Shown here piece by piece: positions 58,581 through 64,000 of a stretch of 64,000 bases of DNA. A program made the translations under genes and the position numbers. A model generated the notes under the pieces. The model was not told the origin of the DNA, searched no databases, and saw only the letters and a program-made list of their open reading frames with translations. The DNA is from Alphaproteobacteria bacterium (GTDB taxonomy: Bacteria > Pseudomonadota > Alphaproteobacteria > UBA6615): the NCBI GenBank assembly GCA_039980135.1, contig JBDXCV010000003.1, forward strand, positions 1,091,458-1,155,457, given 5' to 3'. How positions within the stretch are numbered: the first letter of the stretch is position 1; each line of letters begins with the position of its first letter.

Positions 58581-60578
58581 ATGAACAAAGACCTGACCGA
58601 ATATCCGACGCGCGCCGAAGCCTTCGAAGCATCCGAAGACATGCCCACGAACGCCTCGCCCACAGACACATTCGGAAATGTGTTGCACAACCGCTATCTC
58701 GGCCGACGCAGCGTGCTGAAGGGCATGACCGCCGTCGCCGCGCTGACCACCGTGGCAACGCCGATGAGCAGCCTGATCTCCCGCGCCGCGCATGCGGCGG
58801 CCAAGCCATTTGCTTTCACGGAGATCGAGCATGGGGTGGATGAGACCCACCATGTCGCGCCGGGCTATAGCGCCGATGTGCTGATCCGGTGGGGCGATCC
58901 GATTCTGGCCGGCGCGCCGGACTTCGATCCCGCCAAACAGAGCGCGGCGGCCCAGGTTGGCCAGTTCGGCTACAACAACGACTTCGTCGGCTATGCCTCG
59001 CTGCCCTTGGGCGCAGACAATCCCGAGCGCGCCCTGCTTTGCGTCAATCACGAATACACCAACGAAGAGGTGATGTTCCCGGGCATCGGCCGGCAGGACA
59101 GGACCGGCTTTTCGGAAATGACCCGGGCGCTGGTCGACATCGAGATCGCCGCCCATGGCGGCTCTGTGGTCCAGGTGGAAAAGGTGGACGGGAAGTGGCG
59201 CCCCTCCGCCGATCGCTCGCTCAACCGGCGGATCACGGCGGACACGCCGATGCGCCTGTCGGGTCCGGCGGCTGGGCATGGTCGCCTGAAAACCAGCGCC
59301 GACCAGACCGGCACCAGCGTGCGCGGCACGATCAACAACTGCGCGGGCGGCATGACCCCCTGGGGCACCTACCTGATGGCCGAAGAGAATTTCAACGGCT
59401 ACTTTTGGGGTAAGGTCGCCGAGGATCATCCCGAAGCCCGGAACTACAAGCGCTATGGCCTGCCGGGCAACTGGTACGCCTGGGGCAGGTATTACGACCG
59501 GTTCGACGTGACCAAGGAACCGAACGAGGGCAACCGGTTCGGCTGGGTGGTCGAGGTCGACCCCTACAATCCCGCGTCGGTCCCGGTGAAGCGCACCGCG
59601 ATGGGCCGCTTCAAGCATGAGGGTGCCGAGACGATCGTCAACAAGGACGGCCGCCTGGTGGTCTATCAGGGCGACGATCAGCGTTTCGACTATCTGTACA
59701 AGTTCGTTACTCACGGTCGCTACAATCCGAACTACCGGGCGGCCAACAGCGACTTGCTGGACAGCGGTACGCTGTTCGTGGCGCGGTTCGACGCGAATGG
59801 CGGCCTGACCTGGCTGCCGCTTGTGTTCGGCGTGGGCCCGCTGACCCCGGCCAATGGCTTCAACAGCCAGGCCGACGTGCTGATCGAGACCCGCAGAGCG
59901 GCGGACCTTCTTGAGGCGACCCCGATGGACCGGCCGGAAGATGTCGACCCCAACCCGGTGACCAACAAGGTCTATGTGATGCTAACCAACAACTCCAAGC
60001 GCAAGGCCGGCGACGAAGATGCCGCAAACCCTCGCGGGCCCAACCCGTTCGGCCACATTGTCGAGCTGAGTCCGCCAGACGGGGACCATGGCGCGCTGGA
60101 CTTCACCTGGGACATTCTGGTGCTGGCCGGCGATCCGGCGGATCCGGAATCCGGTTCCAAATGGGGGCCCGAGACCTCGGGCAATGGCTGGTTCGGGTCA
60201 CCGGACAATTGCACGGTAGACGGGCAGGGCCGGCTGTGGATTTCCACCGACCAGGGCTCGAACTGGCCGAAGACCGGCACGGCGGACGGTATCTGGGCGA
60301 TGGAAACCGAGGGTCCGGCACGCGGTAGCGGGCGGATGTTCTTCCGCGTGCCCGTGGGCGCGGAGATGTGCGGGCCCCAGTTCGCGCCCGACGACAGGAC
60401 ATTGTTCGTGGCCGTTCAGCATGTCGCCGTGGACGGAGCGAAGGCGTGGGCGCCGTTCGGCCGGAACTCGACCTATGAGGACCCGGCAACCCGCTGGCCG
60501 GATTTCGACGCCAGGGTACCGCCGCGCCCGTCGGTCGTGGCGATCACCAAGGAAGATGGCGGCGTGATCGGCGGCTAA
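58581..60578 (+). CDS. PhoX family (DUF839) TAT-exported alkaline phosphatase
   Basis: The 665-residue protein starts with a long N-terminus, then a twin-arginine signal GRRSVLKGMTAVAALTTVA around residue 40. The mature PhoX part includes CVNHEYTNEEVMFPG, TINNCAGGMTPWGTYLMAEENFNGYFWG (with the conserved Cys and Glu that hold the iron-calcium centre), RFKHEGAETIV and a six-bladed propeller end with FGSPDNCTVDGQGRLWISTDQG. PhoX is a periplasmic phosphomonoesterase used under phosphate limitation. GGAG lies eight bases before the ATG; a weak Pho-box-like sequence lies further upstream. It is not in an operon with neighbours. Confidence 0.92.
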   Translation: MNKDLTEYPTRAEAFEASEDMPTNASPTDTFGNVLHNRYLGRRSVLKGMTAVAALTTVATPMSSLISRAAHAAAKPFAFTEIEHGVDETHHVAPGYSADVLIRWGDPILAGAPDFDPAKQSAAAQVGQFGYNNDFVGYASLPLGADNPERALLCVNHEYTNEEVMFPGIGRQDRTGFSEMTRALVDIEIAAHGGSVVQVEKVDGKWRPSADRSLNRRITADTPMRLSGPAAGHGRLKTSADQTGTSVRGTINNCAGGMTPWGTYLMAEENFNGYFWGKVAEDHPEARNYKRYGLPGNWYAWGRYYDRFDVTKEPNEGNRFGWVVEVDPYNPASVPVKRTAMGRFKHEGAETIVNKDGRLVVYQGDDQRFDYLYKFVTHGRYNPNYRAANSDLLDSGTLFVARFDANGGLTWLPLVFGVGPLTPANGFNSQADVLIETRRAADLLEATPMDRPEDVDPNPVTNKVYVMLTNNSKRKAGDEDAANPRGPNPFGHIVELSPPDGDHGALDFTWDILVLAGDPADPESGSKWGPETSGNGWFGSPDNCTVDGQGRLWISTDQGSNWPKTGTADGIWAMETEGPARGSGRMFFRVPVGAEMCGPQFAPDDRTLFVAVQHVAVDGAKAWAPFGRNSTYEDPATRWPDFDARVPPRPSVVAITKEDGGVIGG

Positions 60579-60610
60579 CCCGAAGGCATCGATGGCGGCG
60601 CCGTTGGGAT

Positions 60611-61195
60611 TCAGGCGGCCTCGGCGCGCAGGGATTTGAGCAATTGCTCCGCGTCATCGAGATAGCGGTCATAGTAGTAAAGCGAGACCGCCTCGTAATC
60701 GAACAGGTAGAGACGATCGTTGCGGGTCGTCGCGAGCACGAAGCCGCGTTTGTCGACGCCGTTCTTGTCCGTGTAACTGTATTCGAACCGGGCCCCGCTC
60801 CCGTCGGCCACGGTTTCGGGGCGCAATTCGCCCGTCTCCAAGTTGAACTGGTCGATGCGCGCGATCGTGGCCACGAACATGTCGCGGATCTCGATCGGCG
60901 TCATGCTGGCCTCGAAGACTGGTGGCTTCTTGTCCTTGTCGGCCGACAGGGCCTCGAAAAGGGGTTTGCCGTCCTCGATGCCGTTGAAGACCCGCATCCG
61001 CTGGAGGATCGGGCCGTCGATGGTCCAGATCTGGACCTTCCCGTTTTCCAGCAGGTTCCAGTCCCGCGCGGGCGTGATGCTGTACGCATTCGCGAGTTGG
61101 ACGGATTTTCCGGACTCGGCGAGGTTAAAGGTCTGGCACGCCGTGAGGGCGAGGAGGGCCGTTGCGGCCAGGCCGAGGGAGCGAATGGGTCTCAT
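60611..61195 (-). CDS. lipoprotein of unknown function, third gene of lipoprotein operon
   Basis: The 194-residue protein has a lipoprotein signal peptide ending in LALTAC (Cys20), and the mature chain is predicted to be beta-rich, with LANAYSITPARDWN, KVQIWTIDGPILQRM and FEYSYTDKNGVDKRGFVLATT. I do not recognise the domain. The gene overlaps the upstream M48 protease gene by four bases, indicating that they are co-translated. An outer-membrane-associated partner of the protease is inferred from context. Confidence 0.75.
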   Translation of the reverse strand: MRPIRSLGLAATALLALTACQTFNLAESGKSVQLANAYSITPARDWNLLENGKVQIWTIDGPILQRMRVFNGIEDGKPLFEALSADKDKKPPVFEASMTPIEIRDMFVATIARIDQFNLETGELRPETVADGSGARFEYSYTDKNGVDKRGFVLATTRNDRLYLFDYEAVSLYYYDRYLDDAEQLLKSLRAEAA

Positions 61196-62490
61196 GATGT
61201 TGCCAATCTTCTGATCATGTCTTCGACGATGAGGCGGTCCGATGCGTTCGGACTGGCTTCGAGATAGGCCTCGAAGGATTGTCTGGCGGCGGCGGCTTCG
61301 CCCCGGCGGTTGTGGACGAGGCCCCGGGAACGATGCAAATCCGACGGCGGTGTGCCAGCCGCTTCGAGAGATTGTGTGTAGAAGTCGAGAGCCATCTGTT
61401 CGTCGCCCTCGTCGCCGCGCAGGCGGTGTAGCTCGCCCTTGAAGAACAGGATCTCGGCCGGGTTCGGGTCGTCTTCCAGCAGGATGTCGAACAATTCGCT
61501 CGACGTCTCGAAACTGCGCTGGTTGAGCTCGTCGCGCAGCCAGGCGGCGCGGCGCGGGAGCATGATTTCGAGGAACCTGTCACGCCCGGCTTCGGTCTTG
61601 TCCATTTTCGTCGCGACGGCGCCGCCGAGTTCGTTGAGGATCTCGCTGCGTTCCTCCGGGGCGGGATGGGTCGCCAGGAAGGGGTCGCGGTCGTCCTTCT
61701 CGGGATTGGCGTCGCGCTCGCGGATCAGGTTCTTCCAGACCCGGGAAGCCTCGCGCGGGTCATAGCCCGAACGGTTCATCAGGAGGAGGCCGTAGCCGTC
61801 AGCCTCGCGTTCATGATCGCGGCTGTAGGCCAGGATCCGGCCCTGGGCGAACAATCCGGCGATACCGCCCCAGCCGCCCGTCGCCACTGTGAAGAATGCC
61901 AGAAAATTCGTTGCCTCGATGGCGGACTTCATACGCTGGGCGGAATGCTGGCGCAGGAAATGCCCCACTTCGTGCCCGAGCACGGATGCGAGCTGGGCCT
62001 CGTTGCGGGTACGCAGGAGGAGGCCGGTCCAGACCTGCATCATTCCGTTGGGTGCCATCGAGGCGTTGAAGGCGGGTACGCGCATCACATACACGCGCAC
62101 GTCGCCGCAATGGGGTCCGGCCACGCGACAGGTGACCTCGGTCAGATATTCGTTGAGTTCGCCATTCTCGACCCGGTTGCCCGAGGTGCGGATTCTCTGC
62201 TCCGCGCGATCCATGGATTGCCAGAGCCCCGCTTCCAGGGTCTCGGGCGAGGGTCGCTCGCCCGGGCTCAGGTCGGCGAATCGGAAATACTGCCCGTCAT
62301 GGGCGATGGTGTCGGCGTTCACGAGCCCGAAGTCGGGTCCGGCATCCGTCGGTTTTTCGGCCGCCGCCGGCGGGTCGAGCACCTGGCCCTGACGCAAGGG
62401 GGCCTCATAGGAGGCCCGCTCGGTCGTCTGGCAGGCGGCGAGGACGAACGCCGATGCGACCAGTCCGATTGACGCCCGCGTACGGATCAT
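61192..62490 (-). CDS. M48-family metalloprotease lipoprotein with C-terminal repeats
   Basis: The 432-residue protein has a lipoprotein signal peptide ending LAAC (Cys20) and the M48 zinc motif HEVGH in ASVLGHEVGHFLRQHS, with the third ligand Glu in SRDHEREADGYGLLL. A C-terminal part (about residues 330-430) has TPR-like helical pairs. The arrangement resembles BepA/LoiP-type periplasmic proteases that assist outer-membrane assembly. It overlaps the gene before and after by four bases each. Confidence 0.92.
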   Translation of the reverse strand: MIRTRASIGLVASAFVLAACQTTERASYEAPLRQGQVLDPPAAAEKPTDAGPDFGLVNADTIAHDGQYFRFADLSPGERPSPETLEAGLWQSMDRAEQRIRTSGNRVENGELNEYLTEVTCRVAGPHCGDVRVYVMRVPAFNASMAPNGMMQVWTGLLLRTRNEAQLASVLGHEVGHFLRQHSAQRMKSAIEATNFLAFFTVATGGWGGIAGLFAQGRILAYSRDHEREADGYGLLLMNRSGYDPREASRVWKNLIRERDANPEKDDRDPFLATHPAPEERSEILNELGGAVATKMDKTEAGRDRFLEIMLPRRAAWLRDELNQRSFETSSELFDILLEDDPNPAEILFFKGELHRLRGDEGDEQMALDFYTQSLEAAGTPPSDLHRSRGLVHNRRGEAAAARQSFEAYLEASPNASDRLIVEDMIRRLATS

Positions 62491-63215
62491 GTCGGGAATT
62501 CGGTCAGCAGGAGCTTGATTGTTTCTACCGCGGCGTCGGCGTTCCGCAAGTCACCCGACGCGCGGGCGAGGCGATTGAACCAGACGACCTGCCCGGTTTC
62601 CAGATCGACCAATGTGGCTGTCCCCGCCTGAACGCCGCCTTGTAGGCCGACCCCGAAAATGGCGCCGATGATGATCACCGCGACCCGCCCGGAGCTTGCA
62701 TAGCTGTCACGCAGGAAAACGAACAGCGCGTAGTCGGCGTCGTATTTCTCCTTCAGCAGCTTGGCGTCGGGGCCGATTGTCCAGTCGAACTGGTCATTCT
62801 TGGTCGGCAGCTTCATCTGCGGCAGATACTCGTGCAGCAGGATCGAGCTGCCCACGGCGTTGGCCAGTTTGACGATCTGCAGCTGGTCCTCGTCGAGGTC
62901 GTCGAGGATGTCGTTGTTCTCGGGCAACACGATTTCGGCCTCGAATGCCGACGTATGGGCCGCCAGCGCCGTGCGGACATGGCCGCGGCCCGCGGTTGTC
63001 CAGTCGGCGCGAGGCTCGGTGACCCCGCCCGCATTCAACACGCTGAGTTCGATGTCGACCGGCATTAGCACGATCCGCCGGTTTTCCGTGCCGGCTTTCA
63101 GGGTGCCGGTCGTCTTGTGGGCGGTCTGCACACAGGCCGTCAGCGCGAAGACCGCGAGCGTGGCCATCACAAGCGAACGGAACGCGCGGCGATGATTCTT
63201 GATTGTGCTGAACAT
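62487..63215 (-). CDS. lipoprotein of unknown function, first gene of lipoprotein operon
   Basis: The 242-residue protein has a signal peptide with the lipobox LTAC (Cys28). The mature domain begins NRRIVLMPVDIELSVL and includes YDADYALFVFLRDSYAS and GTATLVDLETGQVVWFNRL, which recall the CsgG/curli-export or DUF799-like lipoproteins, but I cannot assign it firmly. The ATG at 63215 has GGGGGAA upstream. It heads a three-gene operon in which all products are predicted lipoproteins and the genes overlap by four bases. Confidence 0.75.
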   Translation of the reverse strand: MFSTIKNHRRAFRSLVMATLAVFALTACVQTAHKTTGTLKAGTENRRIVLMPVDIELSVLNAGGVTEPRADWTTAGRGHVRTALAAHTSAFEAEIVLPENNDILDDLDEDQLQIVKLANAVGSSILLHEYLPQMKLPTKNDQFDWTIGPDAKLLKEKYDADYALFVFLRDSYASSGRVAVIIIGAIFGVGLQGGVQAGTATLVDLETGQVVWFNRLARASGDLRNADAAVETIKLLLTEFPT

Positions 63216-63360
63216 GATTCCCCCAAAACACGCGGCTACGGCGCCCGAAGGCACCCGGAAATCATACGGGGCGCGATGTTCGGGAGTCTAGCGCGGCCAC
63301 GAAAATACTGACGGTGGGACACGTCTGGATTGCAGAAAATGCATGTGCGCCGGCGCGGAA

Positions 63361-64000
63361 CTAAGGCGCCGAGCGCAGCTCATGAACGAACGTTAGAATC
63401 ATCGTGAACAGGACGACCGCGCCAGCCTGGTGTGTCGCCGCAGCATGGACGGGGACGATGAGTAGCAGGGTGGTGATGCCCAGCACCACCTGGAATACGG
63501 CCATGATCATCAGGCCGTTGGCGATCATGCGCGCCCGGGGTGCCAGCGCCAGCCAGCGGCTGCGCCACCACAGGTCTGACACCGCGGCGAGGCTGACGAG
63601 CGCCAGTACCCTGTGATGGAACTGGATCGTGCCATGGTCCTCGAAGGGGGCGGCCACATGGTCGAAATAACCCGGCGGCAGGATCGCGCCGTCCATCAGC
63701 GGGAACGAGTTGAAGATCAGGCCGGCGTCGGTGCCGGCGACAAACGCGCCCGAAACGATGGTGATCGCGATCAGGCCGAGCGCGGCCAGGGCCAGGCGCC
63801 TGACGCGTGTCGCGTGCCCGTCCGCGATCATGGCCGGGCGGGGAAAGATCAGCGATAGGCCGGACCAGACCAGCGCCGCGTAGATCAGGAAGGCGAGCGA
63901 CAGGTGGGCGACGAGCCGGTACTGGCTGACCTCGGGGATGTCGACCAGCCCGCTGCGCACCATGTACCAGCCGAGCGCGCCCTGGGCCCCGCCGAGTACG
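63361..64000 (-). CDS. ctaA: heme A synthase (CtaA/Cox15), 5' end cut by window edge
   Basis: The visible part is the C-terminal 212 codons and the gene continues beyond the right edge. It contains GGAQGALGWYMVRSGL, SQYRLVAHLSLAFLIYAALVWSG (heme His), GAFVAGTDAGLIFNSFPLMDG, GTIQFHHRVLALVSL (second heme His) and THQAGAVVLFTMILTFVHEL (third His), spread over about five membrane segments. Cox15 converts heme O to heme A for cytochrome c oxidase in the inner membrane. Its 3' end is followed by a 145-base gap to the lipoprotein operon, in which I see no gene. Confidence 0.93.
   Translation of the reverse strand, partial: VLGGAQGALGWYMVRSGLVDIPEVSQYRLVAHLSLAFLIYAALVWSGLSLIFPRPAMIADGHATRVRRLALAALGLIAITIVSGAFVAGTDAGLIFNSFPLMDGAILPPGYFDHVAAPFEDHGTIQFHHRVLALVSLAAVSDLWWRSRWLALAPRARMIANGLMIMAVFQVVLGITTLLLIVPVHAAATHQAGAVVLFTMILTFVHELRSAP

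Overview
The window is about 64 kb of GC-rich chromosomal DNA from a free-living, catabolically versatile alphaproteobacterium. A Rhodospirillales-like relative is my best guess. The evidence is the gene content (Box-pathway benzoyl-CoA epoxidase, CtaA/Cox15 heme A synthase, PhoX, Lhr-type helicase plus PdeM), the many acyl-CoA and Liv-type transport genes, and the GTCA...TGAC palindromic intergenic repeats that I associate with this group. There are no rRNA genes, integrases, classical IS elements, phage genes or CRISPR arrays. One tRNA gene (Leu, CAA) is present.

Layout. 1-3.7 kb: a DedA/YqaA-type membrane protein (cut by the left edge), a small exported protein, tRNA-Leu, a DUF2254 membrane protein and an AI-2E-type transporter. 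3.8-12.6 kb: a probable catabolic neighbourhood with two carboxymuconolactone-decarboxylase-like proteins, a luciferase-like monooxygenase, a cytosolic gamma-glutamyltransferase-like hydrolase, a dienelactone-hydrolase-like enzyme, two tandem GSTs, a muconolactone-isomerase-like protein and an SLC13 anion transporter. 12.8-28.2 kb: CoA-thioester metabolism (two multifunctional hydratase/3-hydroxyacyl-CoA dehydrogenases, an acyl-CoA dehydrogenase, an acyl-CoA synthetase, two MaoC dehydratases, an ACAD10-type kinase-fold protein) mixed with amidohydrolases. 28.2-31.4 kb: an SDR-MarR-Old Yellow Enzyme operon divergent from a RidA gene across an AT-rich palindromic operator. 31.5-36.1 kb: a complete Liv-type ABC transporter. 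36.1-38.0 kb: an AT-rich island with two homologous genes of unknown function and a small Cys4 protein. 38.0-43.6 kb: benzoate-CoA ligase, BoxB and BoxC, divergent from an alpha/beta hydrolase across two perfect palindromes. 43.7-47.1 kb: dihydroorotase, HisI and CobW, which together look like a zinc-limitation cassette. 47.1-47.6 kb: a solitary GIY-YIG nuclease gene lying inside a pair of REP-like hairpins. 47.7-53.8 kb: mixed metabolism. 53.8-58.5 kb: DNA repair (Lhr-type helicase, PdeM, photolyase). 58.6-64 kb: TAT-exported PhoX, a three-lipoprotein operon with an M48 protease, and heme A synthase cut by the right edge.

How the genes fit together. The Liv transporter probably imports an aromatic or short carboxylic acid. 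Benzoate-CoA ligase, BoxB and BoxC would open the ring, and the multifunctional enzymes, acyl-CoA dehydrogenase and MaoC proteins could take the products to central metabolism. BoxA (the reductase partner of BoxB) and the semialdehyde dehydrogenase are not in the window.

Best candidates for something new: (1) the GIY-YIG gene embedded in a REP-hairpin pair, with at least six gene-less pairs of the same architecture in the window, which suggests a nuclease-driven REP element analogous to RAYT/REP systems; (2) the AT-rich two-paralogue island at 36.1-38.0 kb; (3) the PyrC-HisI-CobW cassette, in which both enzymes have lost a canonical zinc ligand; (4) a CodA-like amidohydrolase that has lost key catalytic residues.
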